64,000 bases of DNA from the NCBI RefSeq assembly GCF_026283965.1, contig NZ_JAPDPD010000001.1, forward strand, positions 310,001-374,000, written 5' to 3'. The notes beneath the pieces are model-generated. The model saw nothing but the letters and a program-made list of their open reading frames with translations. It ran no database searches and was not told the origin of the DNA. Shown here piece after piece: positions 45,687 to 53,930 of the stretch (position 1 is its first letter; the number at the start of each line of letters is the position of its first letter). A program made the position numbers and the translations under genes. The DNA is from Dyella subtropica (GTDB lineage Bacteria; Pseudomonadota; Gammaproteobacteria; Xanthomonadales; Rhodanobacteraceae).

Positions 45687-46651
45687 GGCAAGCGCGCCAG
45701 CGCGCTCATGCAGCGCGCATAGTGGGCGGGGCCGGCGCCGTGGCTGATGTCATCGCCGGGTAGCCATAGGCTGCTTGGGCGCCCTTGTGCCTCGGCTTCA
45801 CCCAGCCATCGGGCCAGGCGTGCAATGCGCGCTTCGTTGTCCAGGCCGGGCAGGTGGCGCCAATCCAGGCGCCATTCCTGGCGCGGCAGGGGTTGTTCAA
45901 AATCCTTCACCAGCAGGCTGTCGTGCCGAGCACTGGCTTTCCAGGCGATGCGGCGTTGCGGATCGCCCGCGCGGTAGTCGCGTAATGCGGCCAGATCCTC
46001 GCCGTGATGGAGGCGTTGGTGCATGGGGTCGTCAGCCGGCAAGCGCGGCGGTGGTCCACCCGTTTCGGGGCGCGGCCAGACCAGGACGGACTGTTCCGGA
46101 TACAGCCAACTCCACGCCTGAAACAGGCCGAGTGGCCAACTGCTCCATAGCCGCAGGCGCGGTAGCGGCTGCCAACCTCGCCGCGTGGTGGCGATGGCGA
46201 GCGGCAAGGCGAGCTGGCCATGGGCCGGCATAGCGAAGGCCTGGGTTTGGCCGTCTATATCAACGCGGATCGCCTGGCGAACGCGCGTGCCCGCGTCCAG
46301 ATGCAGCTGTAGGATCAGCGGCTGTCCGGCGATGGCGTGATTTGGCTGGATGGCGGTCAGCCGCAGGCCATCCAGGCTGCGGAAAGCCACCAGCATGCTC
46401 GTCGCGCAGGCCGCACCCAAGAGACAGGTAAGCAACAGGGCAGCGTTGTTCGCATAGTTTAATGCGCCGGCCAGCATCACTATCAGCAGCACACCGAAGG
46501 CCATGCCTAGGCCCGTGGGCACGATATAGATGCGCCGGCGATGCAGCTCGATCGGCAGGCTTTCAGGGCGCCGGTAGCGAGTGAGCGCCGGTAGCCGACG
46601 CTCGGCCCAGTTCTGCATGCGTCGAGTGGCTTCGGCCAGTGGCATGGTCAT
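45683..46651 (-). CDS. DUF58 protein of a MoxR cluster
   Basis: 322-residue protein with two N-terminal transmembrane segments (about 40-80) and the DUF58 core motif GEDLAALRDYRAGDPQRRIA, continuing WKASARHDSLLVKDFEQ. DUF58 proteins contain a von Willebrand A-like fold and are thought to be targets of MoxR ATPases. The start is taken at ATG 46651, eleven bases after the moxR stop; the open frame further upstream runs into moxR. It overlaps the transglutaminase gene downstream by four bases. Confidence 0.85.
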   Translation of the reverse strand: MTMPLAEATRRMQNWAERRLPALTRYRRPESLPIELHRRRIYIVPTGLGMAFGVLLIVMLAGALNYANNAALLLTCLLGAACATSMLVAFRSLDGLRLTAIQPNHAIAGQPLILQLHLDAGTRVRQAIRVDIDGQTQAFAMPAHGQLALPLAIATTRRGWQPLPRLRLWSSWPLGLFQAWSWLYPEQSVLVWPRPETGGPPPRLPADDPMHQRLHHGEDLAALRDYRAGDPQRRIAWKASARHDSLLVKDFEQPLPRQEWRLDWRHLPGLDNEARIARLARWLGEAEAQGRPSSLWLPGDDISHGAGPAHYARCMSALARLP

Positions 46652-46662
46652 GCGGCAGGCTC

Positions 46663-47604
46663 CTAACCTACCACCACCTCGGCAAGCAGTTGACGAGCCA
46701 GTGTGTCGCCGTTGGCGCCACGTGCGGGGACCAGGCGATGGGCGGCTAGTGGCACGAACAAGGCCTGGATGTCTTCCGGCAATACGTGCGTGCGACCGCT
46801 GAGCATGGCCCACGCGCGCGCTGCGTTGAGTAAGGCGAGACCGGCACGTGGCGACAGGCCCACGCGGATATCGGCATGTCGCCGGCTGGCACCGAGCAGG
46901 GCCTGCAGGTAATCCAGCAGCGCTGGGCTGGCGGTGATCGCCTGCGACTGCCGGTGCAGCGCGGTGAGACCGGGGCCATCCAGTTGCGGCACCAATTGAG
47001 CGAGCAGGTCGCGGCGGTCGCTACCGGTGAGCAGTGATCGTTCGGCCGCGGCATCGGGATAGTCCAGCGATAGCCTTAGCATGAAGCGGTCAAGCTGCGA
47101 ATCCGGCAGTGGGAAGGTGCCGGCGAGATCAAGCGGGTTCTGTGTGGCCACCACGAAGAAGGGCTGCGACAGCACATGCGTTTGGCCGTCTACGGTGACC
47201 TGACCTTCGGCCATCGCCTCCAGTAGCGCGCTCTGCGTCTTCGGCGTGGCGCGGTTGATTTCGTCGGCCAACAGCAGACCAGTGAAGATCGGGCCGGAAT
47301 GGAATCGGAACTGTCCGGTCTCGCGCTCGTAGACGCTCACCCCGATGATGTCCGATGGCAGCAAGTCGCTGGTGAACTGCACGCGCTGGAAGTCCAGCGC
47401 AAAGCTCGCGGCGAGCGCGTGCGCCAGCGTGGTCTTACCGACCCCAGGCACGTCTTCCAGCAACAGGTGTCCACCCGCGATCAGGCAGGTAAAAGCCAGT
47501 TTGACCTGGCGTGGCTTGCCCAGCAGCACTTGATTGACCTGCGCCATGGCGGCATCCAGGCGTGGGCGCAATGCATCATCTTGAAGCGGCGTGATGGCGG
47601 ACAT
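46663..47604 (-). CDS. MoxR-family AAA+ ATPase
   Basis: 313-residue AAA+ chaperone. The Walker A motif is EDVPGVGKTTLAHALA, Walker B is GLLLADEINRATPKTQSALLEAM, and sensor 1 is VVATQNPLDLAGTFPLPDSQLDRF. The C-terminal lid contains VGLSPRAGLALLNAARAWA. It heads the moxR-DUF58-transglutaminase cluster and would remodel the DUF58 partner. Start ATG 47604; a frame opening at 47649 adds 15 residues lacking similarity. Confidence 0.93.
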   Translation of the reverse strand: MSAITPLQDDALRPRLDAAMAQVNQVLLGKPRQVKLAFTCLIAGGHLLLEDVPGVGKTTLAHALAASFALDFQRVQFTSDLLPSDIIGVSVYERETGQFRFHSGPIFTGLLLADEINRATPKTQSALLEAMAEGQVTVDGQTHVLSQPFFVVATQNPLDLAGTFPLPDSQLDRFMLRLSLDYPDAAAERSLLTGSDRRDLLAQLVPQLDGPGLTALHRQSQAITASPALLDYLQALLGASRRHADIRVGLSPRAGLALLNAARAWAMLSGRTHVLPEDIQALFVPLAAHRLVPARGANGDTLARQLLAEVVVG

Positions 47605-47756
47605 GAAGTTTGGGCGGTAGGTGAGTGGGGCAGGGGATGGCCCATGCATGATCGCGGCAGTGTAGTCTTCGGCTTCGCGCGCTGGTGAGCCGTGTTTCTC
47701 ATGGCTTTCGTGTTTGCGGCCCTGCCGCCTTGCAAGCGCGGCCCGTTGACCAGGCT

Positions 47757-48341
47757 TCAGGGCAGTGGAAACCCCGCCTCACGCAGTAGCCGGGCCAGCG
47801 CAATCAGCGGCAAGCCGATCAAGGCGCTGGGGTCCTCGTTGTCGATGCCATCGAACAGGCTGATGCCCAGCCCCTCGCATTTGAAGCTGCCTGCGCAATC
47901 CAGTGGCTGCTCGCGTTCTATATAGCGGGTGATCTCGCTGTCGGTCAGTGCACGGAAACGGACCCGGGTGTGATCCACATGGGTATGGCGCTCGCCGGTG
48001 CGCGTGTCGAGTAGGCACAGCGCGGTGTGGAACTGCACCGCATGTCCCGAGCTGGCCGTTAGCTGGGCGTGGGCGCGTTCGATGGTGCCGGGCTTGTCCA
48101 GCATCGTCCCGTCCAGTTCGGCAACTTGGTCGGAACCGATGATCAGCGCATCGGCTTGTCCTTCGGCGGCGGCTTCGGCCTTGGCGATGGCGAGTCGCAA
48201 GGCCCGTTCCGCCGGAGATTCTGCAGGCAGTGCGGTTTCATCTGTGCCGGGAGCGCGCTGGTCGAAATGCGGATACAGGCGGCGCAGCAGCTCGGCGCGG
48301 TAACGGGAGGTGGAGCCGAGCACCAGCCGAGGTGCGCTCAT
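47757..48341 (-). CDS. maf: Maf-family nucleoside triphosphate pyrophosphatase
   Basis: 194-residue house-cleaning enzyme that hydrolyses non-canonical nucleotides (YceF subgroup, probably 7-methyl-GTP). LVLGSTSRYRAELLRRL is the N-terminal signature; LIIGSDQVAELDG and KPGTIERAHAQL follow, and the C-terminus has SFKCEGLGISLFDGIDNED. The ATG overlaps the stop of the upstream small gene by four bases. The divergent yceD-rpmF unit makes this the usual maf/yceD/rpmF neighbourhood. Confidence 0.92.
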   Translation of the reverse strand: MSAPRLVLGSTSRYRAELLRRLYPHFDQRAPGTDETALPAESPAERALRLAIAKAEAAAEGQADALIIGSDQVAELDGTMLDKPGTIERAHAQLTASSGHAVQFHTALCLLDTRTGERHTHVDHTRVRFRALTDSEITRYIEREQPLDCAGSFKCEGLGISLFDGIDNEDPSALIGLPLIALARLLREAGFPLP

Positions 48342-48796
48342 GCCTCGGGCCCGCGCTGGATGATGTGTTCGCGCATGGCGTCGTCGAGCGCGTGCTGGGC
48401 CTGTTCGAGCGCCTTCAGCAAGGGTGCCAGTCGGCCGCGCGTCTCGGTCATAGTCGAGACGGCTCGATTCAGCTGCTGCTGGCTGGCGCGGGGAGCTTCG
48501 TCGCGGATCCAGATGCGTTGCTGCAGCAATGACCGCAGGCCAGCTTCGATGGCGTGGCGCGCTTCCTGCTCGCTGGCCGCGGGCAGGTCGGGATTGAGGG
48601 ACATCACGGCGTGAGCCTGTTGCAGGCCGGCGCGGCAGGTCTTCAGGTCGGCCTCCAGGCGGTCGGCCAGTTCCAGCAACTGGTGCAGGCTGCGGGAGCG
48701 TTGGTCGCCACGTCGCCGAAACCACAAGGTAGCCAGGGCGGCGAGCACCAAGGCAAGGAACAGTCCGGCCATGCCGAGCGTCAGATAGGCATTCAC
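48338..48796 (-). CDS. Small membrane-anchored coiled-coil protein, unrecognised
   Basis: 152 residues, not assigned to a family. A single N-terminal helix (about 4-24, LTLGMAGLFLALVLAALATLW) is followed by a basic RRRGDQRSR and a long helical, probably coiled-coil region rich in Leu, Gln, Arg and Glu (LHQLLELADRLEADLKTCRAG; split here; then TRGRLAPLLKALEQAQHALDD). The start is a GTG at 48796, chosen because the membrane segment follows directly. It is translationally coupled to maf by a four-base overlap. The topology suggests a cytoplasmic helical domain tethered to the inner membrane. Confidence 0.65.
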   Translation of the reverse strand: MNAYLTLGMAGLFLALVLAALATLWFRRRGDQRSRSLHQLLELADRLEADLKTCRAGLQQAHAVMSLNPDLPAASEQEARHAIEAGLRSLLQQRIWIRDEAPRASQQQLNRAVSTMTETRGRLAPLLKALEQAQHALDDAMREHIIQRGPEA

Positions 48797-48933
48797 GTGG
48801 GCGGTTCGGCTCAGGGGCGATGGAGCCGGCAGTCTGCCGCATGGGAGCTGTTCAGGCAAAATGCGGGGATGGCTATCGCAAATGGCGGATTGTGGTTGAC
48901 TTCAATCGCTTGCAAACCTAAGATTTCGCGATT

Positions 48934-49452
48934 ATGTCCGTGACACTGCCAGAGTCCGTGGACGCTTGGCGCATGGTCTCGGCGCGGCGTTCGTTCCAAG
49001 GGTTGTTGCCCATTGCCGCTATGCAGCGCTTGGGCGGGCTCCTTGCTGGCACCGAAGGCGAGGTCCGGTTCGAGCTGGATTTCGGTCGTGACGAGTTCGG
49101 TACGGCGTACCTCGACGTTCGCGTCCAGGCCCCGCTTACACTGATATGCCAACGTTCCTTGGAGCCGTTTGTGCTGCCGGTGACGGTGGACAGCCGACTG
49201 GGTCTGATCCGGCAGGAGCGCGAGGAATCGGCCCTGCCGCCGGGTAGCGAACCGTTGTTGGTCGCTGAGGACGGCAAGCTGAGCCTGGCGGACGTGATCG
49301 AAGATGAATTGCTGTTGGCGCTGCCGCTGGTTCCGGTGAATCCGGACAGTACGTTGCCCGACGAAGTAGTAGCCCCTGCGCCGGAGGAGTCATCCATCGG
49401 CGAGGGTCGTTCCGATAACCCGTTCGCGATTCTGCGCGAACTCAAGAAATAA
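48934..49452 (+). CDS. yceD: YceD family protein (DUF177)
   Basis: 172-residue DUF177 protein, required for 23S rRNA accumulation in E. coli and plants. MQRLGGLLAGTEGEVRFELDF, LDVRVQAPLTLICQRSLEPF and GLIRQEREESALPPGSEPLL are the family blocks; the C-terminus ends NPFAILRELKK, the conserved PFAxL motif. It is followed by rpmF after 36 bases, the conserved yceD-rpmF pair. Confidence 0.92.
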   Translation: MSVTLPESVDAWRMVSARRSFQGLLPIAAMQRLGGLLAGTEGEVRFELDFGRDEFGTAYLDVRVQAPLTLICQRSLEPFVLPVTVDSRLGLIRQEREESALPPGSEPLLVAEDGKLSLADVIEDELLLALPLVPVNPDSTLPDEVVAPAPEESSIGEGRSDNPFAILRELKK

Positions 49453-49488
49453 CGTCGATTTTAATAATCGCTTAGCTGGAGACTCACC

Positions 49489-49683
49489 ATGGCCGTTGCC
49501 AAGAGCCGCAAAACCCCGTCCACCCGCGGCATGCGTCGTTCGCACGATGCGCTGAAGACCGTGCAGCTGGCCACCGATCAGACCAGCGGCGAGGTGCATC
49601 TGCGCCACCACGTCACCAAGGACGGCTACTACCGTGGCAAGAAGGTCATCGACACCAACACCTCGGTGGTCGAAGAGGATTGA
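49489..49683 (+). CDS. rpmF: 50S ribosomal protein L32
   Basis: 64-residue L32. The N-terminus [21 protein letters not shown] is diagnostic, and the C-terminus has [20 protein letters not shown]. The zinc-binding cysteines of some L32 proteins are absent (Cys-minus form). The ribosome-binding site GGAG precedes the ATG. plsX, which usually follows in many gammaproteobacteria, is not present; a terminator and fabH come next. Confidence 0.96.
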   Translation: MAVAKSRKTPSTRGMRRSHDALKTVQLATDQTSGEVHLRHHVTKDGYYRGKKVIDTNTSVVEED

Positions 49684-49708
49684 TCGTTCCCGCAAGGGAT
49701 ACGGTTCC

Positions 49709-49738
49709 GCAAAGCGGCGCGGCGACGCGCCGCTTTGC
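49709..49738 (+). terminator. Terminator after rpmF
   Basis: Perfect 13-bp arms gcaaagcggcgcg and cgcgccgctttgc with a GCGA loop; followed by GTTT. It separates yceD-rpmF from the fab cluster. Confidence 0.8.
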
Positions 49739-49838
49739 GTTTAGGCGCTCACGAACGTAACTTTGCTGTCTTGGTGCGGGCGATCATCCCTAGACTGGAT
49801 GAGGTGCCGTGTGCGCCGATTCTGCTGATGGATAACCC

Positions 49839-50813
49839 ATGGCCCCGATCTACGCCCGCATCACTGGTACCGGCAGCGCGCTGCCCGAGCGCGTTCTGAC
49901 CAACGCCGACCTGGAGCAATTCGTCGATACCAGCGACGAATGGATCCAGACCCGCACCGGCATTCGTCAGCGTCACGTTGCCGTCGAGGGTCAGACCACT
50001 GGCGATCTCGCTTTCCTCGCCGCGCAGCGCGCGCTGGAAGCGGCTGGCGTGAAGGCGTCCGAGCTGGACCTGATCGTGCTTGGTACGACCACGCCCGACA
50101 TCATTTTTCCGTCCACCGCATGTCTGGTGCAGCACCGCCTGGGCGCGAACGGCTGCGCGGCGTTCGACGTCAATGCCGCCTGCTCGGGCTTCGTCTATGC
50201 CTTGGGCATTGCTGACAAGTTCATCCGCAGCGGGCAGTCGAAGAAAGTGCTGGTGATCGGTGCCGAGACGCTTACCCGCATGGTCGACTGGAGCGAACGC
50301 GAAACCTGCGTGCTGTTCGGCGATGGTGCTGGTGCGGTGGTGCTCGAGGCTTCCAGTGAGCCTGGCATCTACGCCACCTGCCTGCATGCCGATGGTGGCT
50401 ATAAAGAGCTGCTGTGGAATCCGGTGGGCGTCTCCGTAGGTTTCAAGGACGAGCCGAATCACGGCGTGCGCATCAATATGAGCGGCCGCGAAGTGTTCAA
50501 AGTGGCCGTGAAGACGCTCGACTCTCTGGTGGAGGAGACTCTGCGGGCCGGCGGCATGGAGGCTTCGCAGCTGGACTGGCTGATCCCGCACCAGGCCAAC
50601 CTGCGCATCATCGAGGCCACCGCCAAGCGCCTGAACATGCCGATGGAGCAGGTGATCGTCACTGTCGACAAGCACGCCAACACCTCGTCCGGTTCGGTGC
50701 CGCTCGCGCTGGACTACGCCGTGCGCTCGGGCAAGGTGCAGCGCGGCCAGAACCTGCTGCTGGAAGCTTTTGGCGGCGGCTTCACTTGGGCCTCGGCATT
50801 GTTGCGCTTTTGA
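49839..50813 (+). CDS. fabH: 3-oxoacyl-ACP synthase III
   Basis: 324-residue initiating condensing enzyme, joining acetyl-CoA and malonyl-ACP. Catalytic residues are Cys115 in NAACSGFVYAL, His251 in LIPHQANLR and Asn281 in KHANTSSGSVPLA. The length is standard. It starts 101 bases after the rpmF terminator, so it probably has its own promoter. An antisense methyltransferase gene separates it from fabD, interrupting the usual fabH-fabD order. Confidence 0.95.
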   Translation: MAPIYARITGTGSALPERVLTNADLEQFVDTSDEWIQTRTGIRQRHVAVEGQTTGDLAFLAAQRALEAAGVKASELDLIVLGTTTPDIIFPSTACLVQHRLGANGCAAFDVNAACSGFVYALGIADKFIRSGQSKKVLVIGAETLTRMVDWSERETCVLFGDGAGAVVLEASSEPGIYATCLHADGGYKELLWNPVGVSVGFKDEPNHGVRINMSGREVFKVAVKTLDSLVEETLRAGGMEASQLDWLIPHQANLRIIEATAKRLNMPMEQVIVTVDKHANTSSGSVPLALDYAVRSGKVQRGQNLLLEAFGGGFTWASALLRF

Positions 50814-50837
50814 AGATCTAAGAACGTAGCGCAAGTT

Positions 50838-50901
50838 GGGACGAGCGTGAGCGAATCCCAATACGTGTACGCCTCTTTTGAGATTCGCTCACGTTCATCC
50901 C
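50838..50901. terminator. Inverted repeat between fabH and the antisense methyltransferase
   Basis: 20-bp arms gggacgagcgtgagcgaatc and gattcgctcacgttcatccc pair with two mismatches around 24 bases. Placed between convergent genes, it probably works as a bidirectional terminator. Confidence 0.6.
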
Positions 50902-50919
50902 GGCCCACACGTTCATCGA

Positions 50920-51891
50920 TCAGGCTTTCGCCACAGCGGAACGTTGATTGGCATCGGAGCAATGCCGGTAGATCGCATCGACGTGACGTATATCGGTGCC
51001 GCAGCAACCGCCTACTACGGCGAGCTGCGGCAGCAATGGAAGCAGGTCGGAGTGCGCGCGCCCGAGTGCTTCAGGGTCGCCGCAATCCAGTTTTCCGCAG
51101 TTATCGAGCTCGGCATGGCTGCGGCATGACGCGTTCACGCGCAGGCCGCGGATGCGTTCACGGCATTGATCGGAGTCACGCAATATGGGCTCGAAATGCC
51201 CGGGGTGTGCGCAGTTGACCATGTAGTACGCCGGGTAGCCGCCAGTGCAGTCGTCTGTTCGGGCAATGGCGTCAGGCAAGGACTCTCCGGAGGGCAACCG
51301 TCCATCGGTTTCGACAGTGAAGGAAACGATCGCCGGAATAGCGCTGGAGCGCGCGGCCAGGGCGATGCCGATCGCTTCTTGCGGATAGTTCATCGTCAGT
51401 GCGGAAATCTGGTCGACGCCCGCGTCGACCAGGGTTTCGATCTGCCGGCGATGATAGTCGGTGGCTTCCCTGGGGATCATCTTGCGACTAAGGCGATAAC
51501 CATAGCCGCGCGGGCCGACATTGCCTCCGATCACGATGGGATTGGCAGGGGTCGCATAGTGCGAACGAATGTTCTGCAGTAATGCAATGCTTTGGACATT
51601 GGCCTGGAACAGGGCATGTGCGTCATAACCCAGGGTTTCGCCCCAGTCGCGGTTGGCGCGCCAGGTTGGGCTGTCCAGCACCAGGCCGGTGGCGTGGGTT
51701 CGCGCCAGTTCGGCGTAACTAGCATAGTAATGCTGCAGCGCCGCCCGGCCCCGCTCATGGGACAGCAGCAAGAACGAAGCGAATTCAGGCAGTTCCATGC
51801 CATGGTGAAAGGTGATCGTGGTGCCCAGGCCGCCGTCGGTCATAAACAGGCGACCCTGCAGTTGAGGCAGGTCTGCGTGCTTGCTTTGCAT
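50920..51891 (-). CDS. mmuM: Homocysteine S-methyltransferase
   Basis: 323-residue zinc methyltransferase of the Hcy-binding family, transferring a methyl group from S-methylmethionine or S-adenosylmethionine to homocysteine. The N-terminal strand is FMTDGGLGTTITF; the zinc cysteines lie in YYMVNCAHPGHFE and LAVVGGCCGTDIRHV (Cys-Cys pair). It is transcribed against the fab genes on both sides, an insertion in the conserved fabH-fabD order. A divergent gap of 171 bases separates it from fabD and should contain promoters for both. No met regulatory motif was recognised. Confidence 0.88.
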   Translation of the reverse strand: MQSKHADLPQLQGRLFMTDGGLGTTITFHHGMELPEFASFLLLSHERGRAALQHYYASYAELARTHATGLVLDSPTWRANRDWGETLGYDAHALFQANVQSIALLQNIRSHYATPANPIVIGGNVGPRGYGYRLSRKMIPREATDYHRRQIETLVDAGVDQISALTMNYPQEAIGIALAARSSAIPAIVSFTVETDGRLPSGESLPDAIARTDDCTGGYPAYYMVNCAHPGHFEPILRDSDQCRERIRGLRVNASCRSHAELDNCGKLDCGDPEALGRAHSDLLPLLPQLAVVGGCCGTDIRHVDAIYRHCSDANQRSAVAKA

Positions 51892-52062
51892 GGGAGAGCT
51901 TCCGGCTCAGAAAGACCAGAACGAACGGCAGGATCACGGTGATTTCGACGATTGATATTCCGGGCCTGGTAGTGAAGCCGCAGTGAAACGAGAGGGATAC
52001 GGCTGCGTACGGTCGGCGATGCTGGCACCATTCCGGTTTTCGTCGATGGAAATCTTCAGTAC

Positions 52063-53010
52063 ATGAGTCAGAACGTTGCATCGCTCGCTTTCGTCTTTCC
52101 AGGGCAAGGCTCGCAGTCCGTGGGCATGCTGGCCGAGTTGGCTGCGACCTACGCGGAAGTGAAAGCCACCTTCGACGAGGCCTCGCAAGGCGCCGGTACC
52201 GACCTATGGGTGCTGAGCCAGCAGGGGCCGGAAGAACAGCTCAACCGCACCGAAAACACCCAGCCCGCTTTGCTGGCCGCCAGCGTGGCAGCATGGCGCG
52301 TGTGGCAGAAGCTCGGCGGTGCGCAGCCGGCGCAGCTGGCCGGTCATAGCCTCGGAGAGTACAGCGCACTGGTTTGCGCGGGTGCCTTGTCGCTGCACGA
52401 CGCCGCGGCGCTGGTCGCCGAGCGCGGCCGTTTGATGCAGGCGGCCGTGCCGCCGGGCGTTGGTGCGATGGCCGCGATTCTGGGCGGCGACGATGCGCAG
52501 ATCGCTGCGGTCTGCGAGGAGGTCGCACAAGGGCAGGTGGTGTCGCCCGCCAACTTCAATTCGCCCGGTCAGTTGGTGATCGCTGGCAACGCCGAGGCCG
52601 TGGATCGCGCGCTCGTGAAACTCGCCGAACTGGGTGTGAAGAAGGCCATCAAATTGGCTGTGTCGGTGCCCTCGCACTGTGCACTGATGCGCGACGCGGC
52701 CGACAAGCTGGGCGAGCGGATGGCCTCGCTGCAATGGCAGCAGCCATCCATCCCGGTGGTGCAGAACGCCGAGGCGCGCAGCTATGGCCATGTCGACGAC
52801 ATCCGCGCCGCCCTGCAGCGCCAGCTGTACCTGCCGGTGCGCTGGACCGAATGCGTGCAGGCCCTCGCCGCCGGTGGCGCCACGCGCGTGGCCGAATGCG
52901 GCCCGGGCAAGGTGCTGGCTGGCCTGATCAAGCGCATTGACAAGAGTGTCGACGCGCGCGCCATCGGCGCGCCGGCCGATCTGGATGCCGTTCGTGCCGA
53001 ATGGACCTGA
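52063..53010 (+). CDS. fabD: Malonyl-CoA:ACP transacylase
   Basis: 315-residue enzyme loading malonyl groups onto ACP. VFPGQGSQSVGML is the N-terminal signature, the nucleophile is Ser96 in AGHSLGEYSAL, and the catalytic His is in VSVPSHCALM. VVQNAEARSYG and VAECGPGKVLAGLIKRI close the domain. It is followed 55 bases later by fabG. Confidence 0.95.
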   Translation: MSQNVASLAFVFPGQGSQSVGMLAELAATYAEVKATFDEASQGAGTDLWVLSQQGPEEQLNRTENTQPALLAASVAAWRVWQKLGGAQPAQLAGHSLGEYSALVCAGALSLHDAAALVAERGRLMQAAVPPGVGAMAAILGGDDAQIAAVCEEVAQGQVVSPANFNSPGQLVIAGNAEAVDRALVKLAELGVKKAIKLAVSVPSHCALMRDAADKLGERMASLQWQQPSIPVVQNAEARSYGHVDDIRAALQRQLYLPVRWTECVQALAAGGATRVAECGPGKVLAGLIKRIDKSVDARAIGAPADLDAVRAEWT

Positions 53011-53065
53011 GCGGCGCCTCGCGCGACGCATGACCTTTTCCGTTGAGCTATAGGAAGCGATACAG

Positions 53066-53809
53066 ATGAGCAAGACTCTGCAAGGGGAAATCGCCCTCGT
53101 CACCGGCGCCAGCCGCGGCATCGGTGCGGCGATCGCCGACGAACTGGCGGCACAGGGTGCCACCGTGATCGGCACGGCGACCAGCGAAAGCGGCGCGGCC
53201 GCGATCGGTGATCGGCTTGCGGCGCATGGTGGCCATGGCCGTGTGCTCAATGTGGTGGATGGCGCTGCCGTCGACGGGCTGATCGAGTCGATCGGCAAGG
53301 AATTCGGCCCGGTGTCGATCCTGGTCAACAACGCTGGCATCACCCGTGACCAACTGCTGATGCGCATGCGTGACGAGGACTGGCAAGCCATCCTCGACAC
53401 CAATCTCACCTCGGTGTATCGCACTTCCAAGGCGGTGATGCGCGGCATGATGAAAGCGCGCAAGGGCCGCATCATCTCGATCGCGTCGGTGATCGGTCTG
53501 ACCGGTAATCCGGGACAGTCCAACTATGCGGCGGCCAAGGCCGGCATCATCGCGTTCTCCAAATCGTTGGCGCGCGAGATCGGTAGCCGCGGCATCACCG
53601 TCAATGTGGTGGCGCCGGGCTTCATCGACACCGACATGACTCGTGCGCTGCCGGAAGAGTCGAAGCAGGCGTTGCTCGGCCAGATCGCCTTGGGGCGATT
53701 GGGCGAGGCGAACGATATTGCCAAGGCCGTGGCTTTCCTGGCTTCGCCATCGGCGGCCTACATCACCGGCGAAACGCTGCACGTCAACGGTGGCATGTAC
53801 ATGGCGTGA
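53066..53809 (+). CDS. fabG: 3-oxoacyl-ACP reductase
   Basis: 247-residue NADPH-dependent reductase of the elongation cycle. The cofactor motif is TGASRGIG (13-20), the catalytic residues are Ser141, Tyr154 and Lys158, and PGFIDTDMTRAL is a FabG hallmark. It follows fabD directly. Downstream a GC hairpin and a glycosyltransferase gene separate it from acpP, which usually comes next. Confidence 0.95.
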   Translation: MSKTLQGEIALVTGASRGIGAAIADELAAQGATVIGTATSESGAAAIGDRLAAHGGHGRVLNVVDGAAVDGLIESIGKEFGPVSILVNNAGITRDQLLMRMRDEDWQAILDTNLTSVYRTSKAVMRGMMKARKGRIISIASVIGLTGNPGQSNYAAAKAGIIAFSKSLAREIGSRGITVNVVAPGFIDTDMTRALPEESKQALLGQIALGRLGEANDIAKAVAFLASPSAAYITGETLHVNGGMYMA

Positions 53810-53814
53810 CGCTC

Positions 53815-53841
53815 GGGGCCGGCCTTGCACGGGCCGGCCTT
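53815..53841 (+). terminator. GC-rich hairpin after fabG
   Basis: ggccggcc (53817-53824) and ggccggcc (53832-53839) pair around a short loop, six bases after the fabG stop, followed by TTAT. Likely terminator or attenuator. Confidence 0.6.
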
Positions 53842-53930
53842 ATCCTGCGTGGCGGGATCGTGATAGGGCTCTCACCGCGACCCTGCTCAAGCTAAGATCG
53901 ACCTAAGTGCGACTACCGAGACTGGGCACT

